Assembly (NCBI RefSeq): GCF_022808645.1
Contig: NZ_JAKZKT010000026.1
Span: 1-62,818, forward strand
Reading direction: 5' to 3'
DNA: 62,818 bases
Source of the DNA: Bacillus litorisediminis
GTDB lineage: Bacteria; Bacillota; Bacilli; Bacillales; JC228
Notes under the pieces: generated by a model
What the model was told of the DNA's origin: nothing
What the model saw: the letters and a program-made list of their open reading frames with translations, nothing else
Databases searched by the model: none
Translations under genes and position numbers: made by a program
Part shown: positions 51,643-60,851 of the stretch, in pieces
How positions within the stretch are numbered: the stretch's first letter is position 1
Layout of the letters: every line of letters begins with the position of its first letter

Positions 51643-53172
51643 TTAATTTCTGATTAGATAATCGAATGCTCCTAAGGCAGCAGTAGCGCCTGTTCCCATT
51701 GAAATTATGATTTGCTTATAGGCGCTATCTGTACAGTCACCTGCAGCAAACACGCCAGGGATGTTGGTAGCTCCGTGCTTGTCTACGATAATTTCACCGA
51801 ACCGATTGCGTTCAACTGTTTCACCTAGCCAATCGGTATTGGGAACAAGACCGATCTGAACAAATACACCCTGCAATTCAATGTGATGTTCTTCTCCTGT
51901 TTCACGATCAATGTAAGAAATGCCGTCTACTTTGTCAGTACCGGTAATTTCTTTTGTTTGGGCGTTCTTTAAAACCGTTACATTAGGAAGGCTATAAAGA
52001 CGCTCTTGCAAAACAGCATCAGCTTTCAGTTCTGGCATGAATTCAAGAACGGTTACATGCTTTACAATACCTGCCAGATCAATAGCAGCTTCAATGCCTG
52101 AATTACCGCCGCCAATAACAGCTACGTGTTTTCCTTCAAATAATGGTCCATCACAGTGTGGGCAGTATGCTACGCCTTTGTTTTTGAATTCTGCTTCGCC
52201 CGGGACACCAATATTGCGCCAACGGGCACCCGTTGAAATAATTACGGTCTTGCTCTTTAGAACAGCACCGTTTTCGAGTTCGATTTCAATGAATTCCTTC
52301 TTCTCTAATCGTCTGGCACGCTGCAAATTCATTACATCAATGTCATACTCTTTGACATGTTCTTCAAGACTTGCGGCGAGCTTAGGGCCTTCTGTATATT
52401 TCATACTGATAAAGTTCTCAATGCCCAAGGTATCCATGACCTGACCGCCAAAACGTTCAGCCACAATACCTGTACGGATGCCTTTGCGTGCTGCATAGAT
52501 GGCTGCACTTGCACCTGCTGGTCCGCCACCAATAACTAGTACATCATATGGATCCTTGTTAGCAAGCTCTGATGCATCTGGTCCGTTTCCCATCTTGGAA
52601 AGAATCTCTTGAAGTGTCATCCGGCCGCTGCCAAAGGGTTCACCATTCAGAAAAACGGTCGGTACAGCCATAATGTCTTTACTCTCTACTTCTTCTTTAA
52701 AAGCTGCACCATCGATCATGGTATGTGTGATAGTAGGATTAAGTATGCTCATTATGTTTAGTGCCTGTACAACATCAGGGCAGTTGTGGCAGGTCAGACT
52801 GATATATGATTCAAAGTGATATTCACCCTTTAAGCTTTTAATTTGGTCAATAACACTCTGATCAACCTTGGGAGCTCTTCCGCTAACCTGGAGTAAAGCC
52901 AATACGAATGAAGTAAATTCATGTCCCAAAGGAATCCCGGCAAAAGTTACCCCAGTGTCTTCGCCGACACGGTTCACACTAAAGCTCGGAGTTCTTTCTA
53001 ATTGAGTTTTCTCTATCTTAATTTTCGATGACATAGTGGCTAATTCATCCACCAAATCTAACATGTCTCTAGATGTGTCATCCGATCCCGCACTAACTTT
53101 GAGTAGCACATTGCCCTCCATCAGTTCAAGATATTGGGCTAATTGTGCTTTTATATCTGCATCTAGTATCAT
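51643..53172 (-). CDS. ahpF: Alkyl hydroperoxide reductase subunit F
   Basis: AhpF passes electrons from NADH through FAD and two disulfides to AhpC. The N-terminal double thioredoxin domain holds Cys128 and Cys131 (CHNC). The FAD domain starts [19 protein letters not shown] and carries the second redox pair in YCPHCDG; the NADH motif is [10 protein letters not shown]. The 509 residues are full length. It follows ahpC by 16 bp in the usual ahpCF order. Confidence 0.97.
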   Translation of the reverse strand: MILDADIKAQLAQYLELMEGNVLLKVSAGSDDTSRDMLDLVDELATMSSKIKIEKTQLERTPSFSVNRVGEDTGVTFAGIPLGHEFTSFVLALLQVSGRAPKVDQSVIDQIKSLKGEYHFESYISLTCHNCPDVVQALNIMSILNPTITHTMIDGAAFKEEVESKDIMAVPTVFLNGEPFGSGRMTLQEILSKMGNGPDASELANKDPYDVLVIGGGPAGASAAIYAARKGIRTGIVAERFGGQVMDTLGIENFISMKYTEGPKLAASLEEHVKEYDIDVMNLQRARRLEKKEFIEIELENGAVLKSKTVIISTGARWRNIGVPGEAEFKNKGVAYCPHCDGPLFEGKHVAVIGGGNSGIEAAIDLAGIVKHVTVLEFMPELKADAVLQERLYSLPNVTVLKNAQTKEITGTDKVDGISYIDRETGEEHHIELQGVFVQIGLVPNTDWLGETVERNRFGEIIVDKHGATNIPGVFAAGDCTDSAYKQIIISMGTGATAALGAFDYLIRN

Positions 53173-53188
53173 GGATAATCGTAACTCC

Positions 53189-53752
53189 TTAAATCTTTCC
53201 TACAAGATCTAGGCTTGGCTTAAGTGTTTGGGCACCTTCCTGCCATTTAGCTGGGCAAACTTCACCAGGATTGTTGCGAACATATTGAGCTGCCTTAATC
53301 TTATTAATAAGAATGCTAGCATCGCGACCGATGCCATCTGCATTAATTTCAACAGCTTGAATAATCCCGTCTGGATCGATAATAAATGTACCGCGGGCAG
53401 CAAGGCCTTCTTCTTCATTAAGTACTTCAAAGTTTCTAGAGAGTGTTTGTGAAGGGTCGCCAATCATAATATATTCAATCTTGCCGATCGTTTCTGAATG
53501 ATCATGCCATGCTTTGTGAGTAAAATGAGTATCTGTTGAAACTGAGTACACTTCGACCCCAAGTTCTTTTAAAGTCGCATAATGATTTTGCAAATCTTCT
53601 AGTTCAGTTGGGCATACGAATGTAAAGTCTGCAGGATAAAAGCAAACTACACTCCACTTGCCTTTAAAGTTTTCTTCAGTAACCTCAATAAATTCGCCAT
53701 TATGGTAAGCATTTGCTTTGAATGGTTTTACTTCTGTTCCAATTAGTAACAT
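53189..53752 (-). CDS. ahpC: Alkyl hydroperoxide reductase C (peroxiredoxin)
   Basis: AhpC is the 2-Cys peroxiredoxin that clears hydrogen and alkyl peroxides. The peroxidatic Cys47 is in FTFVCPTE and the resolving Cys near 166 is in EVCPAKW; the GGLG-like and YF features of sensitive typical 2-Cys enzymes cannot be judged here. It has 187 residues. AGGAGG precedes the ATG. The promoter region holds a 26-bp perfect dyad like a PerR site. Confidence 0.97.
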   Translation of the reverse strand: MLLIGTEVKPFKANAYHNGEFIEVTEENFKGKWSVVCFYPADFTFVCPTELEDLQNHYATLKELGVEVYSVSTDTHFTHKAWHDHSETIGKIEYIMIGDPSQTLSRNFEVLNEEEGLAARGTFIIDPDGIIQAVEINADGIGRDASILINKIKAAQYVRNNPGEVCPAKWQEGAQTLKPSLDLVGKI

Positions 53753-53805
53753 AGCTACATTCCTCCTAAGATGTATTTTGTGGATTTAATTGGCATGCTG
53801 AAGAC

Positions 53806-53831
53806 TAGAATTATTATCAATAATAATTCTA
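53806..53831 (-). promoter_or_regulatory. PerR-like operator of ahpCF
   Basis: TAGAATTATTAT (53806-53817) and ATAATAATTCTA (53820-53831) are perfect 12-bp inverted arms around CA. The core resembles the Per box (TTATAAT-n-ATTATAA) and sits in the ahpC promoter region. Confidence 0.65.
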
Positions 53832-53949
53832 ATTCAATATGCAATGTTATATAGAAATAGTTTTCTTGTCAATAACAGCAGACAATTTCCATGTATCATA
53901 GTCTCCATTATGTCCTGTTTAATTCCGATTTAAAACTTTATGCGATTGA

Positions 53950-53983
53950 TATAAAAAAACCAGATTCCTATTTAGGAATCTGG
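53950..53983 (-). terminator. Terminator of the carboxyspermidine operon
   Basis: CCAGATTCCTA (53960-53970) pairs with TAGGAATCTGG (53973-53983); on the minus strand seven T follow. It lies 70 bp after the nspC stop. Confidence 0.9.
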
Positions 53984-54052
53984 CTTTTACTTTTTAAAAG
54001 ATATCCTTATGTTTCAAAACAGTAGCAAAAAAATATTCATTCAGCTGAACTT

Positions 54053-55180
54053 TTAAGCTAGTCTCATCTTAAAGTCCTGATAGCCAAATTCACGTACGAC
54101 CTGACAATCGCCATTTTTATCCTGAATGGCGATGGCTGGTAAAGGCATGCCGTTAAACGTGGTATTTTTCACCATTGTGTAGATCGCCATATCACCAAAA
54201 ACTAAACGATCCCCGCTTTTTAAAGGCTGGTCAAAGGAATAATCCCCAATTACATCGCCTGCAAGACAGGTTTGACCGCCTAGTCTGTAAGTATATGGCT
54301 TCTCTCCAGGTTCGCCTGAGCCAAATAAAGGAGGGCGATAAGGCATTTCTAATACGTCAGGCATATGACAGGTTGCAGAAGTGTCAAGAATAGCAATATC
54401 GATGCCATTTTTTACAGTATCCAGTACCGATACAACTAGATATCCTGCATTAAGAGCAACCGCTTCTCCCGGCTCAAGATATACTTCAAGACCGTATTTA
54501 TCCTGCATTCTCTTAATACATTCCTCAAGCAATGGAATGTTATAGTCTTCCCTCGTGATGTGATGACCGCCGCCAAAGTTAATCCATTCCATTTGTGATA
54601 GCCAGGGTCCAAATTTTTCTTCTACGGCATTCAGTGTTGTTTCTAAATCGTCAGAGTTTTGCTGGCAAAGTGTGTGGAAATGCAGCCCTGACACGCCTTC
54701 AAGCAAATCAGGACGAAAATGTTCCAGTGTTACACCGAATCGAGAGCCAGGTGAACATGGATCATAGATGGCATGTCCCACCTGTGTGGAGCATTCGGGA
54801 TTAATGCGCAAGCCTACTTTTTTACCGGCTTTAAGCACCTTATCCTTGAATTTTTCCACCTGTGAGAAAGAATTAAAGATGATATGATCACAGATCGAAA
54901 TAATTTCATCAATTTCATCTTCCCGATAGGCTGGGGCAAAGACATGATTTTCTTTGCCCATTGCCTCGTAGCCCAGACGAGCTTCGTATAAACCGCTGGC
55001 TGTAGTCCCACTTAAATACTTTCCAATAAGAGGATACAGCGTATACATGGAAAAAGCTTTTTGTGCTAAAACAATCTTGCACCCTGTCCGTTCCATAACT
55101 CCATTAAGAATTTTTAAATTTTTCTCCAGAAGACCTTCATCAACTACATAACATGGTGTTGGTAATTCTTCAAATCTCAT
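54053..55180 (-). CDS. nspC: Carboxynorspermidine/carboxyspermidine decarboxylase
   Basis: This fold-III PLP enzyme decarboxylates carboxyspermidine or carboxynorspermidine to the polyamine. The PLP lysine is Lys41 (LAQKAFS). SGLHFHTLCQQ, FGGGHHI and the phosphate-binding EPGEAV are as in NspC, and the catalytic cysteine region is DTSATCHMPDVLEMPYRP. The 375 residues match NspC. It starts one base after the stop of the upstream dehydrogenase gene, with no good ribosome site of its own, so translation is coupled. Confidence 0.93.
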   Translation of the reverse strand: MRFEELPTPCYVVDEGLLEKNLKILNGVMERTGCKIVLAQKAFSMYTLYPLIGKYLSGTTASGLYEARLGYEAMGKENHVFAPAYREDEIDEIISICDHIIFNSFSQVEKFKDKVLKAGKKVGLRINPECSTQVGHAIYDPCSPGSRFGVTLEHFRPDLLEGVSGLHFHTLCQQNSDDLETTLNAVEEKFGPWLSQMEWINFGGGHHITREDYNIPLLEECIKRMQDKYGLEVYLEPGEAVALNAGYLVVSVLDTVKNGIDIAILDTSATCHMPDVLEMPYRPPLFGSGEPGEKPYTYRLGGQTCLAGDVIGDYSFDQPLKSGDRLVFGDMAIYTMVKNTTFNGMPLPAIAIQDKNGDCQVVREFGYQDFKMRLA

Positions 55181-55181
55181 C

Positions 55182-56420
55182 TTAACGAACGAGCTCCGGT
55201 TCTTTAACTTTTATAGGTTCGTTATCAACAAGCTCTGGATTAAAATCTTCTTTCCAAGGGAGTCCCCATTTATTCAATGCTTCCATGAATGGATCTGGAT
55301 CAAATTCTTCAATATTGTATACGCCTGGTTTATTCCATTTTCCAGTTAAGATCATCATCGCGCCAATCATAGCAGGAACACCTGTTGTGTAAGATACTGC
55401 CTGAGAACCGACTTCTCTGTAGCATTCTTCATGATCACAAACATTGTACACGTAGTACGTTTTATCTTTTCCATCTTTTTTACCTTTGAAGATACAGCCA
55501 ATGTTCGTTTTACCCTTTGTACGCGGTCCAAGAGAAGCTGGATCTGGCAGTACAGCTTTCAAGAACTGAAGCGGAATGATTTGTTTTCCTTCGAATTCAA
55601 TTGGTGCAATTGAAGTCATACCTACATTTTCAAGACATTTTAGGTGAGTAAGGTAGCTTTCGCCAAATGTCATAAAGAAACGAATCCGTTTAATTCCTGG
55701 AATGTTTACTGCAAGAGATTCCAGTTCTTCGTGGTACAGCAAATACATGTCTCTTTCGCCAACTTCAGGGAAGTTATATACACGTTTGATTTCCATCGGT
55801 TTCGTTTCGATCCATTCTCCGTTTTCCCAATATCTGCCGTTCGCAGAAACCTCACGAATATTGATTTCAGGATTAAAATTCGTTGCGAAAGGATAGCCGT
55901 GATCTCCAGCATTACAATCAAGAATATCGATATATTCAATTTCATCGAAATGATGTTTGAGAGCATACGCAGAAAATACACCCGTTACACCTGGGTCGAA
56001 GCCGCTGCCTAAAAGCGCCGTAATCCCAGCCTTTTCAAAACGTTCGCGGTATTCCCATTGCCATTTGTATTCAAATTTTGCTGTATCTTCTGGCTCATAG
56101 TTTGCAGTATCCAGATAGTGTGTTTTAGTTGCAAGACAAGCCTCCATAATCGTTAAATCCTGATATGGTAAAGCTAAGTTCATCACAATGTCTGGTTTGA
56201 ACTCTTCAATTAAAGCAATTAGTTCTTCTACATTATTAGCATCAACTTGAGCAGTTGAAATTTTCGTTTTGCCGCCATCTAGCTTAGCTTTTAAGTCATC
56301 ACATTTTGATTTTGTACGGCTTGCGATGCAAATTTCTTCAAACACCTCAGGATTTTGGACACATTTGTGAATGGCAACAGAGGCCACACCACCGCAACCA
56401 ATAATAAGTGCTTTTCCCAT
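55182..56420 (-). CDS. Carboxynorspermidine/carboxyspermidine synthase (saccharopine dehydrogenase family)
   Basis: The NAD(P)-binding start KALIIGCGGVASVAIHKC and the family motifs MNLALPYQDLTIMEACL, YLDTANYEP and GSGFDPGVTGVFSAYA identify a saccharopine-dehydrogenase-like enzyme. Because nspC follows directly, it is read as the synthase (CANSDH/CASDH) that joins aspartate semialdehyde to putrescine or diaminopropane, then reduces the product. The 412 residues are normal for that class. AGGAG precedes the ATG. A long leader with an attenuator lies upstream. Confidence 0.92.
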   Translation of the reverse strand: MGKALIIGCGGVASVAIHKCVQNPEVFEEICIASRTKSKCDDLKAKLDGGKTKISTAQVDANNVEELIALIEEFKPDIVMNLALPYQDLTIMEACLATKTHYLDTANYEPEDTAKFEYKWQWEYRERFEKAGITALLGSGFDPGVTGVFSAYALKHHFDEIEYIDILDCNAGDHGYPFATNFNPEINIREVSANGRYWENGEWIETKPMEIKRVYNFPEVGERDMYLLYHEELESLAVNIPGIKRIRFFMTFGESYLTHLKCLENVGMTSIAPIEFEGKQIIPLQFLKAVLPDPASLGPRTKGKTNIGCIFKGKKDGKDKTYYVYNVCDHEECYREVGSQAVSYTTGVPAMIGAMMILTGKWNKPGVYNIEEFDPDPFMEALNKWGLPWKEDFNPELVDNEPIKVKEPELVR

Positions 56421-56924
56421 TTTCTCATCTCCTAATCTGATAGATTTTTAAGTTAATAAATAAAGAGCAAGAGTACAAACTTGAAGAAACAAAAAAAGCA
56501 AGTGCAAAACGCATAACCGCGCACACACTTGCTTTAGATATAATCCGAAATATTAAAAAGCATATGGATTCCATGACTAAAGTCATAGGACATAAGGATA
56601 GAAAGCTCTTTAATATCCAAAATATACCAATATGATCAGAGTCTATATAGCAAATAATTACTTTTACCACTCTTATTGACCGTTTCACAAGTTGATGTGC
56701 ATATGCACTGGTTGTAAAGTAACCAACTTATAAAATTTGAGCTTTTAACTCAATCAATAAGGCAACTAAAAGTTGCCAATCGGCATTTGACCCGGCTGTC
56801 CGTATGGCCTTAACTTCCGAAAAAGTGGTCAAAATTATCTGCTTGGAAAGACCCAAATATTTTTGAATAAAAGCTTTCCAATTACATGCTTCTTTAGATT
56901 AACAACATATAAGAAAAATATCAA
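56421..56924 (-). promoter_or_regulatory. Long structured leader with attenuator before the polyamine operon
   Basis: A promoter-like TTGATA (56924-56919) and TTAATC (56902-56897) with a 16-bp spacer would give a leader of ~470 nt. Hairpins on the minus strand include TTGGAAAG/CTTTCCAA near 56881-56843, GGCAAC/GTTGCC (56777-56761), TTGAG/CTCAA near 56752-56736, GGTT/AACC near 56723-56708 and ATGACT/AGTCAT near 56573-56586. It matches no riboswitch class I can recall. No convincing gene is inside. Confidence 0.5.
56490..56532 (-). terminator. Attenuator-like terminator in the leader
   Basis: GCAAGTG (56532-56526) pairs with CACTTGC (56504-56498) on the minus strand and is followed by seven T. 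It lies ~70 nt before the start codon of the first gene. Confidence 0.8.
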
Positions 56925-57089
56925 TAGGAAAGTTAAAAAAATATCATACAATTTTTACAAAATTTCCGCATTTTTTTATTTATTGCTTAAAATTACTCCA
57001 CATTTAATGAGAATCCTCTAATTGACGGGTTTGTCCGTTATTAGATTGTGTTCTCGCTCAGCCCACTTCATTTGAAATAATATCTTCTT

Positions 57090-57314
57090 TTAATAAAGTA
57101 TCAATGGCTTCTGTGTTGTGCATACAAGGCATGGTTTTGCAAGACGATTTGCTGCTTTTGTTTGAGTTCTGGATATGTGAGGAAAGGCTGCTCCGTTACT
57201 TTTTGCAAATGAGATAAGTTCTTGTTCATAATGATTGATTCTTTCTTTAGGTACTGTTTTGGAAATAAACAAGTTCTGCTTCACTTTATTGATTTCAGCA
57301 ATCGCTGTTTTCAT
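57090..57314 (-). CDS. Unrecognised small ORF, 74 residues
   Basis: An open frame MKTAIAEINKVKQNLFISK with a mostly hydrophilic composition, a CLVC pair near the end and an AGGAAA nine bases before the ATG. I do not recognise it. The surrounding gap of 1 kb is otherwise without genes, so this may be a small real gene, a decayed gene or chance. It has no clear terminator. Confidence 0.3.
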   Translation of the reverse strand: MKTAIAEINKVKQNLFISKTVPKERINHYEQELISFAKSNGAAFPHISRTQTKAANRLAKPCLVCTTQKPLILY

Positions 57315-57488
57315 AGATTTTAAATTTCCTATTCAGGAATCGGATAAACCTATTATGATCTACCTTAAACACCAGTATTTATATTTTTTAAACTAAAAAT
57401 GGGATTCTTTTAACTGCAAAAATTGATAACGGTGTAGAGAACTTTTACAATAATAGATGAAATGAAATCAAAATAAAAAGGTGAGATG

Positions 57489-58160
57489 ATGGCAAAATCA
57501 ATTACAGAAAAGCTAAGCCTGCAAAAATATAAAAATGTAGCAGTTCTTAATCTCCCAGATGGCGCTGATTATTTAGAAGAATTAAATGATTATGATACGA
57601 AATTATCCGGCAGTTCGTATGATCTGATTTTTGCTTTTGTCTTAGATATGAAGTGTTTAAAAGAGCTAGTAGATCAGATTATTGAAAAAGATATTTTGAA
57701 TAAAAACGGCTATATCTATTTGGCTTATCCGAAAAAGGGCAATAAGGTATATCCAACATATATTCATCGCGATGAATTATTGGATGGACTGGGAGCAGAT
57801 GAAACTGGGTATATTGGCTCAAGTAATATAAAATTTGCCCGGATGGTAGGATTAGATGATGTATTTACGGTGGTGGGCCTTAAAGAGGATGCAAAAGGCA
57901 AAAATCAGACTTCTGCTAAAGCCAGTCAATGCGTGGATGATTATATCGATCTGATACCGCAGATTGAGAAAGATTTGGAAGACACTCCAGAACTGCTGGA
58001 TTTCTACCAGTCCCTTACTCCAGGCTATCGTAAAGACTGGGCGCGATTTGTCTATAGTGCCAAACAAGAAGCAACTAAGGTGAAACGGCGTGAGGAAATG
58101 AAAAAGATTCTTGCTGCTGGATTTAAGAGCAGGGATCATTATATTAGAGATAATAAATAA
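57489..58160 (+). CDS. YdeI/OmdA-family protein
   Basis: The C-terminal part LTPGYRKDWARFVYSAKQEATKVKRREEM is the mark of the YdeI/OmpD-associated family (PF13376). The N-terminal ~140 residues (VAVLNLPDGADYLEELNDYD, LIFAFVLDM, YLAYPKKGNK) resemble a domain found with it in Bacilli. No reaction is known for these proteins. It has 223 residues. AAGGTGAG precedes two adjacent ATG codons (57486, 57489); the second has the better spacing. It is a single gene converging on ecfT. Confidence 0.8.
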   Translation: MAKSITEKLSLQKYKNVAVLNLPDGADYLEELNDYDTKLSGSSYDLIFAFVLDMKCLKELVDQIIEKDILNKNGYIYLAYPKKGNKVYPTYIHRDELLDGLGADETGYIGSSNIKFARMVGLDDVFTVVGLKEDAKGKNQTSAKASQCVDDYIDLIPQIEKDLEDTPELLDFYQSLTPGYRKDWARFVYSAKQEATKVKRREEMKKILAAGFKSRDHYIRDNK

Positions 58161-58167
58161 TATAAGA

Positions 58168-58197
58168 GGAGTTTCTTATCTGAGAAACTCCTTTTTT
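58168..58197. terminator. Bidirectional terminator between the YdeI gene and ecfT
   Basis: GGAGTTTCT (58168-58176) pairs with AGAAACTCC (58183-58191), followed by six T on the + strand; the minus strand has a shorter T-run. ecfT stops 4 bp away. Confidence 0.85.
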
Positions 58198-58200
58198 CAA

Positions 58201-59028
58201 TTATATAAATGGGTTATAGAACCTGCTGCCGTCATAAAACGTAATGAATAGGGAGCCAATCAAGATTATAACGAAAAGGCAGATAGCGGCATAATCACAG
58301 GTTTGAAAGGGCTTTGCACTATACCATGTCCTTTTTTTATGTTTTCCAAAGCCACGGAGATCCATGGCGTTACTTACGACTTCAATCCGGTCCAAGCTTG
58401 AAAAAATTAAAGGAGTAATGATAGATGCTGCGTTTTTAATCCGTTTGGACAGCTTAGCTTTTTTAGACATATCAATACCTCGTGCCTGCTGAGATAATGA
58501 TATAGTGCGATATTCCCTTTGAATATCAGGTATATAGCGCAGAGCTAAAGCCACTGCATAGGATATGCGATAGCTGATGCCAATTCGATTTAGTGATGAA
58601 GCAAATTCACTTGGATGTGTTGTGACGATAAATAAAAGAGCAACAGGGATGACAACAAAATATTTAAGAGAAATATTGAGCAAATAAAATAATTGTTCTG
58701 CTGTTAAAGCGAAGTGGCCAGAACCTAGAAGAATGTGTTCCGTACCATAGATCTCCACCCCCTGTTGAGGAGAGAAAAGATAAATTGCTATATTATTAAA
58801 GAGCATAAAGATTAAAATAAAGACTAGCACAAAAGAAACTTCCTTTATTTTTGTCCTAGATAATTTGAAAATGATATGGCTCCATCCAAAAAGAAAAAGC
58901 AGAACTCGTGTATCATAGGTTAACATGGCTGCAAAAGTCCAGATGATAAAACAAAGTAATTTAGTAGCCCCTGTTAACTGGTGAATGGGAGATTTTCGCT
59001 CAATATATGATAACATTTCTACTGCCAT
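58201..59028 (-). CDS. ecfT: ECF transporter transmembrane subunit (EcfT)
   Basis: The T subunit couples the ATPases to the S component. Five or six membrane spans and the two coupling-helix motifs SQQARGID and AMDLRGFG are visible in the cytoplasmic part. The 275 residues are usual. The start overlaps the ecfA stop by 10 bp, with GGGAGGC upstream, so the two are coupled. It is the last gene of the T-box operon. Confidence 0.92.
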   Translation of the reverse strand: MAVEMLSYIERKSPIHQLTGATKLLCFIIWTFAAMLTYDTRVLLFLFGWSHIIFKLSRTKIKEVSFVLVFILIFMLFNNIAIYLFSPQQGVEIYGTEHILLGSGHFALTAEQLFYLLNISLKYFVVIPVALLFIVTTHPSEFASSLNRIGISYRISYAVALALRYIPDIQREYRTISLSQQARGIDMSKKAKLSKRIKNAASIITPLIFSSLDRIEVVSNAMDLRGFGKHKKRTWYSAKPFQTCDYAAICLFVIILIGSLFITFYDGSRFYNPFI

Positions 59029-60743
59029 TGCTTTCTTGCCTCCCGATCGTAATCAATAAACCGTTGGACAAATTCAGTTGGATCATCTATCCCCGCAAGT
59101 TTTGCCAGTTCAAATAATGAGGTTTCTTTAAGGTTTGCCTGTTTTATGAGAGGATGGTTAGCTAGAATCTGAGTAGGCATGTCGTCTCCAAGTATAGTCC
59201 CATTGCCGATCACAATCGTTCGAGTGGTATATTCAAGCATTAGGTGCATATCATGAGTGATCATTAAAATCGTAATACCTTGTTTATTCAACTCTACTAA
59301 AAACTCCATTACCTCTGTATAATGCCGAAAATCCTGCCCTGCAGTCGGTTCATCTAATATAATGATATCAGGCTCGAGAACGAGAATAGAGGCAATAGTT
59401 ACCCGCTTTTTCTGGCCAAAGCTTAATGCGGAAATGGGCCAATTGCGATAGGGAAATAGTCCGCAAATTTTTAATGTTTTTTCAACCTGCTCCGATATTT
59501 TGTCTTCTGAAAATCCTCTTGCTACAAGACCAAGAGCGACCTCATCATATATTTTATGCTTAGATATCATATGGTTTGGATTTTGCATCACCATGCCAAT
59601 CCGAAGTGAGCGGTCACTAATTGTGTCATTGGACAGATCTTTCCCTTCGAAAAGAATCCGCCCTGTCGTGGGTTTTTCAAAGCCGCAAATGAGCTTCATT
59701 AAAGTTGACTTGCCTGCCCCGTTTTTGCCAACTATACTCACCATTTCCCCTTTATTGATAGAAAAGGATACATTATGTAAAATTTCATTTCCTGCGTCAT
59801 AGCGAAATGAAATATTTTCAAGCTCTAATAAAGGGGTAGAACGTCGGGATGGCTGGTGAAGCGGCTTGGATTGAAACCATTTTTTGACTTGATCTTTCCA
59901 GCCATTCAAATTCAGATTGCTGATATGCTCAGGATTCATAGCAGGTGATACTTCACACCCAGCATATTTTAAAGCCTTTATGTATAAGGGTTCTCGTAAA
60001 TTAGTTGCTTCTAATACATTTGAAGATAATAGCTCAGCAGGAGAAGAATCACTGACTATTCTGCCTTTATCGATAACAATAATCCGATCAACACTGCGAT
60101 GTAGTACATCCTCCAAACGATGTTCAATAATGATAATGGTTTTATTGGTTTCTTTATGAATCCGGTCAATCAGCTCAATTGCATATTTTCCCGTAGCCGG
60201 ATCAAGATTGGCAAGAGGCTCATCAAATAATAAAATATCTACTGCATCAACCATCACGCCTGCTAATGCAACTCTTTGCTTTTGCCCTCCTGACAAATGA
60301 AAAAGTGAGGAAGAGAGATGATCATCGACCTCTACCAGTTTCGCAATCTTTTCAACTCTTTTTTTCATAGCCTCTTGTGGTATACAATCGTTCTCCATCG
60401 AAAATGCAATATCCTCGCTTACTGTAAGTCCGATGAACTGACTATCCGGGTCTTGTAAAATAGTACCTACAGCTTTCGAGCGGGTAAATAAATCCTGTTT
60501 CAGTCCATTTTCAGATTTCATATATAGCTCACCGTCAAACTCTCCTTCATAGGAATGAGGGATTAACCCATTTATACAATGAGCAAGCGTACTTTTTCCT
60601 GATCCAGATGGGCCAATAATTAAAATCTTTTCACCTTGATAGATTGCAAGATTAATATCCAGTAAGGTAGGTTTCACCTGACTGCGGTATTTAAAAGTAA
60701 AATTCTTAAAATTTATAATAGGTATCCTCATTATGTTTCCCAT
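59019..60743 (-). CDS. ecfA: ECF transporter ATPase, two fused ABC domains (EcfA-A')
   Basis: Two ABC ATPase domains lie in one 574-residue chain. The first (about 5-240) has Walker A GPSGSGKST, signature LSGGQKQR and Walker B ILLFDEPLANLDP. The second (about 305-540) has GKNGAGKST, a changed signature LSFGQKKR and IIILDEPTAGQD. Together they form the A-A' pair of an ECF importer. ATG 60743 has AGGG at 5 nt; ATG 60746 is adjacent. A hairpin terminator separates it from the S-component gene upstream. Confidence 0.92.
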   Translation of the reverse strand: MGNIMRIPIINFKNFTFKYRSQVKPTLLDINLAIYQGEKILIIGPSGSGKSTLAHCINGLIPHSYEGEFDGELYMKSENGLKQDLFTRSKAVGTILQDPDSQFIGLTVSEDIAFSMENDCIPQEAMKKRVEKIAKLVEVDDHLSSSLFHLSGGQKQRVALAGVMVDAVDILLFDEPLANLDPATGKYAIELIDRIHKETNKTIIIIEHRLEDVLHRSVDRIIVIDKGRIVSDSSPAELLSSNVLEATNLREPLYIKALKYAGCEVSPAMNPEHISNLNLNGWKDQVKKWFQSKPLHQPSRRSTPLLELENISFRYDAGNEILHNVSFSINKGEMVSIVGKNGAGKSTLMKLICGFEKPTTGRILFEGKDLSNDTISDRSLRIGMVMQNPNHMISKHKIYDEVALGLVARGFSEDKISEQVEKTLKICGLFPYRNWPISALSFGQKKRVTIASILVLEPDIIILDEPTAGQDFRHYTEVMEFLVELNKQGITILMITHDMHLMLEYTTRTIVIGNGTILGDDMPTQILANHPLIKQANLKETSLFELAKLAGIDDPTEFVQRFIDYDREARKQWQ

Positions 60744-60814
60744 CATTTCCCTACTAAAGCTTTTTGCTTTTATTTTACAACTCTTAGAATTTAATTGCGA
60801 AGGCTTCTTTCATG

Positions 60815-60843
60815 ATAAAAGCCGGAAACATGTGTTTCCGGCT
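60815..60843 (-). terminator. Intra-operon terminator between ecfS and ecfA
   Basis: AGCCGGAAACA (60820-60830) and TGTTTCCGGCT (60833-60843) form a perfect stem; on the minus strand TTTTATC follows. It lies 8 bp after the ecfS stop and inside the operon. Confidence 0.75.
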
Positions 60844-60851
60844 GCATAAAA

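Noticed and set aside
56425-56688. 87-residue hydrophobic minus-strand open frame before the polyamine operon
   Set aside because: It overlaps the leader hairpins and the attenuator, has no good ribosome site and matches nothing I know; a structured leader explains the region better.
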